DNA of 64,000 nucleotides from Halisarca cf. caerulea (GCA_963170055.1 CAUJGJ010000258.1:3700201-3764200); one strand, 5' to 3'. Counted from the stretch's first letter, positions 1-13,646 are shown. A program made the numbers and translations. Notes: generated by a model from the letters alone, not told the origin.

Positions 1-410
1 GTTTCTTAACTACTGTGGGCGTATTTGTGTAGTGTTGGATATGCTGGTGCTAATACCAATATTTGGCACTAGCACCACGCACATTCCCAGGGGACACACA
101 TGACCTTTATGAAGTGCTGTGGGCGTATTTGTGTAGTGTTGGATATGCTGGTGCTAATACTAATATTTGGCACTAGCACCACGCACATTCCCAGTGGACA
201 CACATGACCTTTCTGAAGTGCTGTGGGCGTATTTGTGTAGTGTTGGATATGCTGGTGCTAATACCAATATTTGGCACTAGCACCACGCACATTCCCAGTG
301 GAAACACATGACCTTTCTGAAGTGCTGTGGGAGTATTTGTGTAGTGTTGGATATGCTGGTGTTAATACCAATATTTGGCACTAGCACCACGCACATTCCC
401 AGTGGAAACA

Positions 411-1034
411 CATGAAGTTTCTTAACTACTGTGGGCGTATTTGTGTAATGTTGGATATGCTGGTGCTAATACCAATATTTGGCACTAGCACCACGCACAT
501 TCCCAGGGGACACACATGACCTTTATGAAGTGCTGTGGGCGTATTTGTGTAGTATTGGATATGCTGGTGCTAATACTAATATTTGGCACTAGCACCACGC
601 ACATTCCCAGTGGACACACATGACCTTTCTGAAGTGCTGTGGGCGTATTTGTGTAGTGTTGGATATGCTAGTGCTAATACCAATATTTGGCACTAGCACC
701 ACGCGCATTCCCAGTGGAAACACATGAAGTTTCTTAACTACTGTGGGCGTATTTGTGTAATGTTGGATATGCTGGTGCTAATACCAATATTTGGCACTAG
801 CACCACGCACATTCCCAGGGGACACACATGACCTTTATGAAGTGCTGTGGGCGTATTTGTGTAGTGTTGGATATGCTGGTGCTAATACTAATATTTGGCA
901 CTAGCACCACGCACATTCCCAGTGGACACACATGACCTTTCAGAAGTGCTGTGGGCGTATTTGTGTAGTGTTGGATATGCTGGTGCTAATACCAATATTT
1001 GGCACTAGCACCACGCTCATTCGCAGTGGAAACA
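411..1034 (+). repeat. 312-bp trimer HOR (A1-C'-B), two copies
   Basis: Class A1 monomers start at 413, 725 and 1037, exactly 312 bp apart, each followed by a C' unit with ACTAATATT and then a B unit. The two trimers differ by a few substitutions, for example GTAGTATTGG near 550 in the first only. This is half of the A1-C'-B-A2-D-C hexamer seen elsewhere, so the A2-D-C half was either lost or never joined here. Confidence 0.85.
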
Positions 1035-1556
1035 CATGAAGTTTCTTAACTACTGTGGGCGTATTTGTGTAATGTTGGATATGCTGGTGCTAATACCAAT
1101 ATTTGGCACTAGCACCACGCACATTCCCAGGGGACACACATGACCTTTCTGAAGTGCTGTGGGCGTATTTGTGTAGTGTTGGATATGCTGGTGCTAATAC
1201 TAATATTTGGCACTAGCACCACGCACATTCCCAGTGGACACACATGACCTTTCTGAAGTGCTGTGGGCGTATTTGTGTAGTGTTGGATATGCTGGTGCTA
1301 ATACCAATATTTGGCACTAGCACCACGCACATTCCCAGTGGACACACATGAAGTTTCTTAACTACTGTGGGCGTATTTGTGTAGTGTTGGATATGCTGGT
1401 GCTAATACCAATATTTGGCACTAGCACCACGCACATTCCCAGTGGACACACATGACCTTTCTTAATTGCTGTGGGCGTATTTGTGTACTGTTGGATATGA
1501 TGGTGCTAATACCAATATTTGGCACTAGCACCACGCACATTCCCAGGGGACACACA

Positions 1557-1660
1557 TGACCTTTATGAAGTGCTGTGGGCGTATTTGTGTAGTGTTGGAT
1601 ATGCTGGTGCTAATACCAATATTTGGCACTAGCACCACGCACATTCCCAGTGGACACACA
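1557..1660 (+). repeat. Representative 104-bp monomer (class C)
   Basis: This is one complete unit chosen as a reference. It begins TGACCTTTATGAAG, has GTGGGCGT in its first quarter, the 33-bp dyad at 1605-1637, and ends in GTGGACACACA before the next TGA. It has two CpGs, one in GGGCG and one in CACGCA, and one SspI-type AATATT at the dyad centre. GC is about 47%. It contains no stretch that looks like a promoter, tRNA or splice structure. Two units together are 208 bp, close to a nucleosome repeat length, which is suggestive only. Confidence 0.95.
1605..1637. other. 33-bp dyad symmetry (representative copy of one per monomer)
   Basis: Perfect 8-bp arms TGGTGCTA and TAGCACCA flank an inner inverted repeat CCAA-TAT-TTGG. 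Between arm and core, ATA faces CAC, so only the middle T-A pairs and two A-C mismatches remain. The layout is 8+3+4+3+4+3+8 and is symmetric around the central TAT. Allowing a one-base bulge, the stem extends outward because ATATGC lies left and GCACAT lies right, pairing five of six. The element recurs every 104 bp with few changes. It could form a hairpin or cruciform, or be a binding site for a dimeric protein; neither function is shown by sequence alone. Confidence 0.85.
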
Positions 1661-1762
1661 TGACCTTTCTGAAGTGCTGTGGGCGTATTTGTGTAGTGTT
1701 GGATATGCTGGTGCTAATACCAATATTTGGCACTAGCACCACGCACATTCCCAGTGGACACA
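1661..1762 (+). repeat. 102-bp monomer, CA-tract deletion variant
   Basis: The junction reads GTGGACACATGAAG instead of GTGGACACACATGAAG, one CA dinucleotide short. It is a class B unit followed by an A2 unit whose dyad begins GGCTCTAGC. The pair travels together in all five copies. Confidence 0.95.
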
Positions 1763-3842
1763 TGAAGTTTCTTAACTACTGTGGGCGTATTTGTGTAGTG
1801 TTGGATATGCTGGTGCTAATACCAATATTTGGCTCTAGCACCACGCACATTCCCAGTGGACACACATGACCTTTCTTAATTGCTGTGGGCGTATTTGTGT
1901 ACTGTTGGATATGGTGGTGCTAATACCAATATTTAGCACTAGCACCACGCACATTCCCAGTGGACACACATGACCTTTATGAAGTGCTGTGGGCGTATTT
2001 GTGTAGTGTTGGATATGCTGGTGCTAATACCAATATTTGGCACTAGCACCACGCACATTCCCAGTGGACACACATGACCTTTCTGAAGTGCTGTGGGCGT
2101 ATTTTTGTAGTGTTGGATATGGTGGTGCTAATACCAATATTTGGCACTAGCACCACGCTCATTCGCAGTGGAAACACATGAAGTTTCTTAACTACTGTGG
2201 GCGTATTTGTGTAATGTTGGATATGCTGGTGCTAATAATAATATTTGGCACTAGCACCACGCACATTCCCAGTGCACACACATGACCTTTCTGAAGTGCT
2301 GTGGGCGTATTTGTGTAGTGTTGGATATGCTGGTGCTAATACTAATATTTGGCACTAGCACCACGCACATTCCCAGTGGACACACATGACCTTTCTGAAG
2401 TGCTGTGGGCGTATTTGTGTAGTGTGGGATATGCTGGTGCTAATACCAATATTTGGCACTAGCACCACGCACATTCCCAGTGGACACACATGAAGTTTCT
2501 TAACTACTGTGGGCGTATTTGTGTAGTGTTGGATATGCTGGTGCTAATACCAATATTTGGCACTACCACCACGCACATTCCCAGTGGACACACATGACCT
2601 TTCTGAAGTGCTGTGGGCGTATTTGTGTAGTGTTGGATATGCTGGTGCTAATACCAATATTTGGCACTAGCACCAAGCACATTCCCAGTGGAAACACATG
2701 AAGTTTCTTAACTACTGTGGGCGTATTTGTGTAATGTTGGATATGCTGGTGCTAATACCAATATTTAGCACTAGCACCACGCACATTCCCAGGGGACACA
2801 CATGACCTTTATGAAGTGCTGTGGGCGTATTTGTGTTGTGTTTGATATGCTGGTGCTAATACTAATATTTGGCACTAGCACCACGCACATTCCCAGTGGA
2901 CACACATGAAGTTTCTTAACTACTGTGGGCGTATTTGTGTAGTGTTGGATATGCTGGTGCTAATACCAATATTTGGCACTAGCACCACGCACATTCCCAG
3001 TGGACACACATGACCTTTCTTAATTGCTGTGGGCGTATTTGTGTACTGTTGGATATGGTGGTGCTAATACCAATATTTAGCACTAGCACCACGCACATTC
3101 CCAGGGGACACACATGACCTTTATGAAGTGCTGTGGGCGTATTTGTGTAGTGTTGGATATGCTGGTGCTAATACCAATATTTGGCACTAGCACCACGCTC
3201 ATTCGCAGTGGAAACACATGAAGTTTCTTAACTACTGTGGGCGTATTTGTGTAATGTTGGATATGCTGGTGCTAATACCAATATTTGGCACTAGCACCAC
3301 GCACATTCCCAGGGGACACACATGACCTTTCTGAAGTGCTGTGGGCGTATTTGTGTAGTGTTGGATATGCTGGTGCTAATACTAATATTTGGCACTAGCA
3401 CCACGCACATTCCCAGTGGACACACATGACCTTTCTGAAGTGCTGTGGGCGTATTTGTGTAGTGTTGGATATGCTGGTGCTAATACTAATATTTGGCACT
3501 AGCACCACGCACATTCCCAGTGGACACACATGAAGTTTCTTAACTACTGTGGGCGTATTTGTGTAGTGTTGGATATGCTGGTGCTAATACCAATATTTGG
3601 CACTAGCACCACGCACATTCCCAGTGGACACACATGACCTTTCTTAATTGCTGTGGGCGTATTTGTGTACTGTTGGATATGATGGTGCTAATACCAATAT
3701 TTGGCACTAGCACCACGCACATTCCCAGGGGACACACATGACCTTTATGAAGTGCTGTGGGCGTATTTGTGTAGTGTTGGATATGCTGGTGCTAATACCA
3801 ATATTTGGCACTAGCACCACGCACATTCCCAGTGGACACACA

Positions 3843-3944
3843 TGACCTTTCTGAAGTGCTGTGGGCGTATTTGTGTAGTGTTGGATATGCTGGTGCTAAT
3901 ACCAATATTTGGCACTAGCACCACGCACATTCCCAGTGGACACA
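3843..3944 (+). repeat. 102-bp monomer, CA-tract deletion variant
   Basis: Second copy of the GGACACATGAAG unit, 2,182 bp after the first and followed by the same GGCTCTAGC-bearing A2 monomer. It shows that the deletion predates this higher-order duplication. Confidence 0.95.
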
Positions 3945-4949
3945 TGAAGTTTCTTAACTACTGTGGGCGTATTTGTGTAGTGTTGGATATGCTGGTGCTA
4001 ATACCAATATTTGGCTCTAGCACCACGCACATTCCCAGTGGACACACATGACCTTTCTTAATTGCTGTGGGCGTATTTGTGTACTGTTGGATATGGTGGT
4101 GCTAATACCAATATTTAGCACTAGCACCACGCACATTCCCAGTGGACACACATGACCTTTATGAAGTGCTGTGGGCGTATTTGTGTAGTGTTGGATATGC
4201 TGGTGCTAATACCAATATTTGGCACTAGCACCACGCACATTCCCAGTGGACACACATGACCTTTCTGAAGTGCTGTGGGCGTATTTTTGTAGTGTTGGAT
4301 ATGGTGGTGCTAATACCAATATTTGGCACTAGCACCACGCTCATTCGCAGTGGAAACACATGAAGTTTCTTAACTACTGTGGGCGTATTTGTGTAATGTT
4401 GGATATGCTGGTGCTAATAATAATATTTGGCACTAGCACCACGCACATTACCAGGGGACACACATGACCTTTATGAAGTGCTGTGGGCGTATTTGTGTAG
4501 TGTTGGATATGCTGGTGCTAATACTAATATTTGGCACTAGCACCACGCACATTCCCAGTGGACACACATGACCTTTCTGAAGTGCTGTGGGCGTATTTGT
4601 GTAGTGTGGGATATGCTGGTGCTAATACCAATATTTGGCACTAGCACCACGCACATTCCCAGTGGACACACATGAAGTTTCTTAACTACTGTGGGCGTAT
4701 TTGTGTAGTGTTGGATATGCTGGTGCTAATACCAATATTTGGCACTACCACCACGCACATTCCCAGTGGACACACATGACCTTTCTGAAGTGCTGTGGGC
4801 GTATTTGTGTAGTGTTGGATATGCTGGTGCTAATACCAATATTTGGCACTAGCACCAAGCACATTCCCAGTGGAAACACATGAAGTTTCTTAACTACTGT
4901 GGGCGTATTTGTGTAATGTTGGATATGCTGGTGCTAATACCAATATTTA

Positions 4950-7900
4950 GCACTAGCACCACGCACATTCCCAGGGGACACACATGACCTTTATGAAGTG
5001 CTGTGGGCGTATTTGTGTTGTGTTTGATATGCTGGTGCTAATACTAATATTTGGCACTAGCACCACGCACATTCCCAGTGGACACACATGAAGTTTCTTA
5101 ACTACTGTGGGCGTATTTGTGTAGTGTTGGATATGCTGGTGCTAATACCAATATTTGGCACTAGCACCACGCACATTCCCAGTGGACACACATGACCTTT
5201 CTTAATTGCTGTGGGCGTATTTGTGTACTGTTGGATATGGTGGTGCTAATACCAATATTTAGCACTAGCACCACGCACATTCCCAGGGGACACACATGAC
5301 CTTTATGAAGTGCTGTGGGCGTATTTGTGTAGTGTTGGATATGCTGGTGCTAATACCAATATTTGGCACTAGCACCACGCACATTCCCAGTGGACACACA
5401 TGACCTTTCTGAAGTGCTGTGGGCGTATTTGTGTAGTGTTGGATATGCTGGTGCTAATACCAATATTTGGCACTAGCACCACGCTCATTCGCAGTGGAAA
5501 CACATGAAGTTTCTTAACTACTGTGGGCGTATTTGTGTAATGTTGGATATGCTGGTGCTAATACCAATATTTGGCACTAGCACCACGCACATTCCCAGGG
5601 GACACACATGACCTTTCTGAAGTGCTGTGGGCGTATTTGTGTAGTGTTGGATATGCTGGTGCTAATACTAATATTTGGCACTAGCACCACGCACATTCCC
5701 AGTGGACACACATGACCTTTCTGAAGTGCTGTGGGCGTATTTGTGTAGTGTTGGATATGCTGGTGCTAATACCAATATTTGGCACTAGCACCACGCACAT
5801 TCCCAGTGGACACACATGAAGTTTCTTAACTACTGTGGGCGTATTTGTGTAGTGTTGGATATGCTGGTGCTAATACCAATATTTGGCACTAGCACCACGC
5901 ACATTCCCAGTGGACACACATGACCTTTCTTAATTGCTGTGGGCGTATTTGTGTACTGTTGGATATGATGGTGCTAATACCAATATTTGGCACTAGCACC
6001 ACGCACATTCCCAGGGGACACACATGACCTTTATGAAGTGCTGTGGGCGTATTTGTGTAGTGTTGGATATGCTGGTGCTAATACCAATATTTGGCACTAG
6101 CACCACGCACATTCCCAGTGGACACACATGACCTTTCTGAAGTGCTGTGGGCGTATTTGTGTAGTGTTGGATATGCTGGTGCTAATACCAATATTTGGCA
6201 CTAGCACCACGCACATTCCCAGTGGACACATGAAGTTTCTTAACTACTGTGGGCGTATTTGTGTAGTGTTGGATATGCTGGTGCTAATACCAATATTTGG
6301 CTCTAGCACCACGCACATTCCCAGTGGACACACATGACCTTTCTTAATTGCTGTGGGCGTATTTGTGTACTGTTGGATATGGTGGTGCTAATACCAATAT
6401 TTAGCACTAGCACCACGCACATTCCCAGTGGACACACATGACCTTTATGAAGTGCTGTGGGCGTATTTGTGTAGTGTTGGATATGCTGGTGCTAATACCA
6501 ATATTTGGCACTAGCACCACGCACATTCCCAGTGGACACACATGACCTTTCTGAAGTGCTGTGGGCGTATTTTTGTAGTGTTGGATATGGTGGTGCTAAT
6601 ACCAATATTTGGCACTAGCACCACGCTCATTCGCAGTGGAAACACATGAAGTTTCTTAACTACTGTGGGCGTATTTGTGTAATGTTGGATATGCTGGTGC
6701 TAATAATAATATTTGGCACTAGCACCACGCACATTACCAGGGGACACACATGACCTTTATGAAGTGCTGTGGGCGTATTTGTGTAGTGTTGGATATGCTG
6801 GTGCTAATACTAATATTTGGCACTAGCACCACGCACATTCCCAGTGGACACACATGACCTTTCTGAAGTGCTGTGGGCGTATTTGTGTAGTGTGGGATAT
6901 GCTGGTGCTAATACCAATATTTGGCACTAGCACCACGCACATTCCCAGTGGACACACATGAAGTTTCTTAACTACTGTGGGCGTATTTGTGTAGTGTTGG
7001 ATATGCTGGTGCTAATACCAATATTTGGCACTAGAACAACGCACATTCCCAGTGGACACACATGACCTTTCTTAATTGCTGTGGGCGTATTTGTGTACTG
7101 TTGGATATGATGGTGCTAATACTAATATTTGGCACTAGCACCACGCACATTCCCAGTGGACACACATGACCTTTCTGAAGTGTTGTGGGCGTATTTGTGT
7201 AGTGTTGGATATGCTGGTGCTAATACCAATATTTGGCACTAGCACCACGCACATTCGCAGTGGAAACACATGAAGTTTCTTAACTACTGTGGGCGTATTT
7301 GTGTAATGTTGGATATGCTGGTGCTAATACTAATATTTGGCACTAGCACCACGCACATTCCCAGGGGACACACATGACCTTTATGAAGTGCTGTGGGCGT
7401 ATTTGTGTAGTGTTGGATATGCTGGTGCTAATACTAATATTTGGCACTATCACCACGCACATTCCCAGTGGACACACATGACCTTTCTGAAGTGCTGTGG
7501 GCGTATTTGTGTAGTGTTGGATATGCTGGTGCTAATACCAATATTTTGCACTAGCACCACGCACATTCCCAGTGGACACACATGAAGTTTCTTAACTACT
7601 GTGGGCGTATTTGTGTAGTGTTGGATATGCTGGTGCTAATACCAATATTTGGCACTAGCACCACACACATTCCCAGTGGACACACATGACCTTTCTGAAG
7701 TGCTGTGGGCGTATTTTTGTAGTGTTGGATATGCTGGTGCTAATACCAATATTTGGCACTAGCACCACGCTCATTCGCAGTGGAAACACATGAAGTTTCT
7801 TAACTACTGTGGGCGTATTTGTGTAATGTTGGATATGCTGGTGCTAATAATAATATTTGGCACTAGCACCACGCACATTCCCAGGGGACACACATGACCT

Positions 7901-8760
7901 TTATGAAGTGCTGTGGGCGTATTTGTGTAGTGTTGGATATGCTGGTGCTAATACTAATATTTGGCACTAGCACCACGCACATTCCCAGTGGACACACATG
8001 ACCTTTCTGAAGTGCTGTGGGCGTATTTGTGTAGTGTTGGATATGCTGGTGCTAATACCAATATTTGGCACTAGCACCACGCACATTCCCAGTAGACACA
8101 CATGAAGTTTCTGAAGTGCTGTGGGCGTATTTGTGTAGTGTTGGATATGCTGGTGCTAATACCAATATTTGGCACTAGTACCTCGCACATTCCCAGTGGA
8201 CACACATGACCTTTCTTAATTGCTGTGGGCGTATTTGTGTACTTTTGGATATGGTGGTGCTAATACCAATATTTGGCACTAGCACCACGCACATTCCCAG
8301 GGGACACACATGACCTTTCTGAAGTGCTGTGGGCGTATTTGTGTAGTGTTGGATATGCTGGTGCTAATACCAATATTTGGCACTAGCACCACGCACATTC
8401 CCAGTGCACACACATGACGTTTCTAAAGTGCTGTGGGTGTATTTGTGTACTGTTGGATATGGTGGTGCTAATACCAATATTCGGCACTAGCACCACGCAC
8501 ATTCCCAGTGGACACACATGACCTTTCTGAAGTGCTGTGGGCGTATTTGTGTAGTGTTGGATATGCTGGTGCTAATACCAATATTTGGCACTAGCACCAC
8601 GCACATTCCCAGTGGACACACATGACCTTTCTGAAGTGCTGTGGGCGTATTTGTGTAGTGTTGGATATGCTGGTGCTAATACCAATATTTGGCACTAGCA
8701 CCACGCACATTCCCAGTGGAAACACATGAAGTTTCTTAACTACTGTGGGCGTATTTGTGT
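4950..8760 (+). repeat. 3.8-kb segmental repeat, copy 1 (partner 4,886 bp downstream)
   Basis: Rare markers recur with a constant offset of 4,886 bp: TTTGATATG at 5023 and 9909, CGCAGTGG at 5490 and 10376, the 102-bp unit at 6129 and 11015, AACAACGCAC at 7035 and 11921, and the E monomer at 8415 and 13301. The offset is 47 monomers minus 2. The match appears to start near 4,950 and ends where GTGTAATG at 8761 faces GTGTAGTG in the partner. Within it I noticed few differences, for example ATTTTGCAC near 7543 versus ATTTGGCAC, and CATTCCCAGG near 7880 versus CATTACCAGG. Confidence 0.8.
6129..6230 (+). repeat. 102-bp monomer, CA-tract deletion variant
   Basis: Third copy of the GGACACATGAAG unit, 2,286 bp after the second. 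The neighbouring A2 monomer again has GGCTCTAGC. Confidence 0.95.
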
Positions 8761-9661
8761 AATGTTGGATATGCTGGTGCTAATAATAATATTTGGCACT
8801 AGCACCACGCACATTCCCAGGGGACACACATGACCTTTATGAAGTGCTGTGGGCGTATTTGTGTAGTGTTGGATATGCTGGTGCTAATACTAATATTTGG
8901 CACTAGCACCACGCACATTCCCAGTGGACACACATGACCTTTCTGAAGTGCTGTGGGCGTATTTGTGTAGTGTTGGATATGCTGGTGCTAATACCAATAT
9001 TTGGCACTAGCACCACGCACATTCCCAGTAGACACACATGAAGTTTCTGAAGTGCTGTGGGCGTATTTGTGTAGTGTTGGATATGCTGGTGCTAATACCA
9101 ATATTTGGCACTAGTACCTCGCACATTCCCAGTGGACACACATGACCTTTCTTAATTGCTGTGGGCGTATTTGTGTACTTTTGGATATGGTGGTGCTAAT
9201 ACCAATATTTGGCACTAGCACCACGCACATTCCCAGGGGACACACATGACCTTTCTGAAGTGCTGTGGGCGTATTTGTGTAGTGTTGGATATGCTGGTGC
9301 TAATACCAATATTTGGCACTAGCACCACGCACATTCCCAGTGCACACACATGACGTTTCTAAAGTGCTGTGGGTGTATTTGTGTACTGTTGGATATGGTG
9401 GTGCTAATACCAATATTCGGCACTAGCACCACGCACATTCCCAGTGGACACACATGACCTTTCTGAAGTGCTGTGGGCGTATTTGTGTAGTGTTGGATAT
9501 GCTGGTGCTAATACCAATATTTGGCACTAGCACCACGCACATTCCCAGTGGACACACATGACCTTTCTGAAGTGCTGTGGGCGTATTTGTGTAGTGTTGG
9601 ATATGCTGGTGCTAATACCAATATTTGGCACTAGCACCACGCACATTCCCAGTGGAAACAC
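7790..9661 (+). repeat. 936-bp HOR (9 monomers), two tandem copies
   Basis: The A/B hybrid monomer starts at 8103 and 9039, and the E monomer at 8415 and 9351, each 936 bp apart. The units also share the GTACCTCGCAC variant, the GTACTTTTGG variant and an A1 unit with AATAATAATATT. Boundaries are approximate to within a monomer. A single 936-bp unit recurs around 13,301, and the same hybrid-to-E spacing is seen near 16,629-16,941. Confidence 0.8.
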
Positions 9662-9835
9662 ATGAAGTTTCTTAACTACTGTGGGCGTATTTGTGTAGTG
9701 TTGGATATGCTGGTGCTAATACCAATATTTGGCACTAGCACCACGCACATTCCCAGTGGACACACATGACCTTTCTGAAGTGCTGTGGGCGTATTTGTGT
9801 AGTGTTGGATATGCTGGTGCTAATACCAATATTTG

Positions 9836-12800
9836 GCACTAGCACCACGCACATTCCCAGGGGACACACATGACCTTTATGAAGTGCTGTGGGCGTATTT
9901 GTGTTGTGTTTGATATGCTGGTGCTAATACTAATATTTGGCACTAGCACCACGCACATTCCCAGTGGACACACATGAAGTTTCTTAACTACTGTGGGCGT
10001 ATTTGTGTAGTGTTGGATATGCTGGTGCTAATACCAATATTTGGCACTAGCACCACGCACATTCCCAGTGGACACACATGACCTTTCTTAATTGCTGTGG
10101 GCGTATTTGTGTACTGTTGGATATGGTGGTGCTAATACCAATATTTAGCACTAGCACCACGCACATTCCCAGGGGACACACATGACCTTTATGAAGTGCT
10201 GTGGGCGTATTTGTGTAGTGTTGGATATGCTGGTGCTAATACCAATATTTGGCACTAGCACCACGCACATTCCCAGTGGACACACATGACCTTTCTGAAG
10301 TGCTGTGGGCGTATTTGTGTAGTGTTGGATATGCTGGTGCTAATACCAATATTTGGCACTAGCACCACGCTCATTCGCAGTGGAAACACATGAAGTTTCT
10401 TAACTACTGTGGGCGTATTTGTGTAATGTTGGATATGCTGGTGCTAATACCAATATTTGGCACTAGCACCACGCACATTCCCAGGGGACACACATGACCT
10501 TTCTGAAGTGCTGTGGGCGTATTTGTGTAGTGTTGGATATGCTGGTGCTAATACTAATATTTGGCACTAGCACCACGCACATTCCCAGTGGACACACATG
10601 ACCTTTCTGAAGTGCTGTGGGCGTATTTGTGTAGTGTTGGATATGCTGGTGCTAATACCAATATTTGGCACTAGCACCACGCACATTCCCAGTGGACACA
10701 CATGAAGTTTCTTAACTACTGTGGGCGTATTTGTGTAGTGTTGGATATGCTGGTGCTAATACCAATATTTGGCACTAGCACCACGCACATTCCCAGTGGA
10801 CACACATGACCTTTCTTAATTGCTGTGGGCGTATTTGTGTACTGTTGGATATGATGGTGCTAATACCAATATTTGGCACTAGCACCACGCACATTCCCAG
10901 GGGACACACATGACCTTTATGAAGTGCTGTGGGCGTATTTGTGTAGTGTTGGATATGCTGGTGCTAATACCAATATTTGGCACTAGCACCACGCACATTC
11001 CCAGTGGACACACATGACCTTTCTGAAGTGCTGTGGGCGTATTTGTGTAGTGTTGGATATGCTGGTGCTAATACCAATATTTGGCACTAGCACCACGCAC
11101 ATTCCCAGTGGACACATGAAGTTTCTTAACTACTGTGGGCGTATTTGTGTAGTGTTGGATATGCTGGTGCTAATACCAATATTTGGCTCTAGCACCACGC
11201 ACATTCCCAGTGGACACACATGACCTTTCTTAATTGCTGTGGGCGTATTTGTGTACTGTTGGATATGGTGGTGCTAATACCAATATTTAGCACTAGCACC
11301 ACGCACATTCCCAGTGGACACACATGACCTTTATGAAGTGCTGTGGGCGTATTTGTGTAGTGTTGGATATGCTGGTGCTAATACCAATATTTGGCACTAG
11401 CACCACGCACATTCCCAGTGGACACACATGACCTTTCTGAAGTGCTGTGGGCGTATTTTTGTAGTGTTGGATATGGTGGTGCTAATACCAATATTTGGCA
11501 CTAGCACCACGCTCATTCGCAGTGGAAACACATGAAGTTTCTTAACTACTGTGGGCGTATTTGTGTAATGTTGGATATGCTGGTGCTAATAATAATATTT
11601 GGCACTAGCACCACGCACATTACCAGGGGACACACATGACCTTTATGAAGTGCTGTGGGCGTATTTGTGTAGTGTTGGATATGCTGGTGCTAATACTAAT
11701 ATTTGGCACTAGCACCACGCACATTCCCAGTGGACACACATGACCTTTCTGAAGTGCTGTGGGCGTATTTGTGTAGTGTGGGATATGCTGGTGCTAATAC
11801 CAATATTTGGCACTAGCACCACGCACATTCCCAGTGGACACACATGAAGTTTCTTAACTACTGTGGGCGTATTTGTGTAGTGTTGGATATGCTGGTGCTA
11901 ATACCAATATTTGGCACTAGAACAACGCACATTCCCAGTGGACACACATGACCTTTCTTAATTGCTGTGGGCGTATTTGTGTACTGTTGGATATGATGGT
12001 GCTAATACTAATATTTGGCACTAGCACCACGCACATTCCCAGTGGACACACATGACCTTTCTGAAGTGTTGTGGGCGTATTTGTGTAGTGTTGGATATGC
12101 TGGTGCTAATACCAATATTTGGCACTAGCACCACGCACATTCGCAGTGGAAACACATGAAGTTTCTTAACTACTGTGGGCGTATTTGTGTAATGTTGGAT
12201 ATGCTGGTGCTAATACTAATATTTGGCACTAGCACCACGCACATTCCCAGGGGACACACATGACCTTTATGAAGTGCTGTGGGCGTATTTGTGTAGTGTT
12301 GGATATGCTGGTGCTAATACTAATATTTGGCACTATCACCACGCACATTCCCAGTGGACACACATGACCTTTCTGAAGTGCTGTGGGCGTATTTGTGTAG
12401 TGTTGGATATGCTGGTGCTAATACCAATATTTGGCACTAGCACCACGCACATTCCCAGTGGACACACATGAAGTTTCTTAACTACTGTGGGCGTATTTGT
12501 GTAGTGTTGGATATGCTGGTGCTAATACCAATATTTGGCACTAGCACCACACACATTCCCAGTGGACACACATGACCTTTCTGAAGTGCTGTGGGCGTAT
12601 TTTTGTAGTGTTGGATATGCTGGTGCTAATACCAATATTTGGCACTAGCACCACGCTCATTCGCAGTGGAAACACATGAAGTTTCTTAACTACTGTGGGC
12701 GTATTTGTGTAATGTTGGATATGCTGGTGCTAATAATAATATTTGGCACTAGCACCACGCACATTACCAGGGGACACACATGACCTTTATGAAGTGCTGT

Positions 12801-13646
12801 GGGCGTATTTGTGTAGTGTTGGATATGCTGGTGCTAATACTAATATTTGGCACTAGCACCACGCACATTCCCAGTGGACACACATGACCTTTCTGAAGTG
12901 CTGTGGGCGTATTTGTGTAGTGTTGGATATGCTGGTGCTAATACCAATATTTGGCACTAGCACCACGCACATTCCCAGTAGACACACATGAAGTTTCTGA
13001 AGTGCTGTGGGCGTATTTGTGTAGTGTTGGATATGCTGGTGCTAATACCAATATTTGGCACTAGTACCTCGCACATTCCCAGTGGACACACATGACCTTT
13101 CTTAATTGCTGTGGGCGTATTTGTGTACTTTTGGATATGGTGGTGCTAATACCAATATTTGGCACTAGCACCACGCACATTCCCAGGGGACACACATGAC
13201 CTTTCTGAAGTGCTGTGGGCGTATTTGTGTAGTGTTGGATATGCTGGTGCTAATACCAATATTTGGCACTAGCACCACGCACATTCCCAGTGCACACACA
13301 TGACGTTTCTAAAGTGCTGTGGGTGTATTTGTGTACTGTTGGATATGGTGGTGCTAATACCAATATTCGGCACTAGCACCACGCACATTCCCAGTGGACA
13401 CACATGACCTTTCTGAAGTGCTGTGGGCGTATTTGTGTAGTGTTGGATATGCTGGTGCTAATACCAATATTTGGCACTAGCACCACGCACATTCCCAGTG
13501 GACACACATGACCTTTCTGAAGTGCTGTGGGCGTATTTGTGTAGTGTTGGATATGCTGGTGCTAATACCAATATTTGGCACTAGCACCACGCACATTCCC
13601 AGTGGAAACACATGAAGTTTCTTAACTACTGTGGGCGTATTTGTGT
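9836..13646 (+). repeat. 3.8-kb segmental repeat, copy 2
   Basis: Partner of the 4,950-8,760 segment at an offset of 4,886 bp. Right after it, a monomer carries the unusual GTGTTTTATATG (near 13650), marking divergence from copy 1. The first 2.7 kb of this copy recurs again at 26.1-28.8 kb. Confidence 0.8.
11015..11116 (+). repeat. 102-bp monomer, CA-tract deletion variant
   Basis: Fourth copy, 4,886 bp after the third. It lies inside the second copy of the 3.8-kb duplicated segment. Confidence 0.95.

Larger units (their letters stand above)
1022..5385 (+). repeat. 2,182-bp HOR (21 monomers), two tandem copies
   Basis: The marker CGCAGTGGAAAC occurs at 1022 and 3204, 2,182 bp apart. The 102-bp variant monomers (1661 and 3843) and the GGCACTACCACC variant in the 25xx and 47xx monomers repeat at the same offset. 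The period is 21 x 104 minus 2, because each copy holds one 102-bp monomer. The next copy of the marker is at 5490, 2,286 bp on, so the third unit is one monomer longer. The monomer order of the first copy begins A1-B'-B-A2-D-C. Copies differ at isolated positions, such as GTGCACACACATGACC near 2273 versus GGGGACACAC near 4455. Confidence 0.85.

Noticed and set aside
3..420. Transposon or integration boundary at the left edge of the window
   Set aside because: The first bases are in phase with the array: position 1 is offset 5 of a class A monomer, and the next units follow at 104-bp steps.
1015..1035. Possible CENP-B box in ATTCGCAGTGGAAAC units
   Set aside because: TTCG and GGAA are present, but the conserved A after the four spacer bases and the CGGG half are missing. 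It occurs only in a minority of class A junctions.
8415..8518. Class E unit as a foreign or regulatory insert
   Set aside because: It is exactly 104 bp, in phase, and differs from a D/B monomer by a handful of substitutions, so it is a diverged class of the same satellite.
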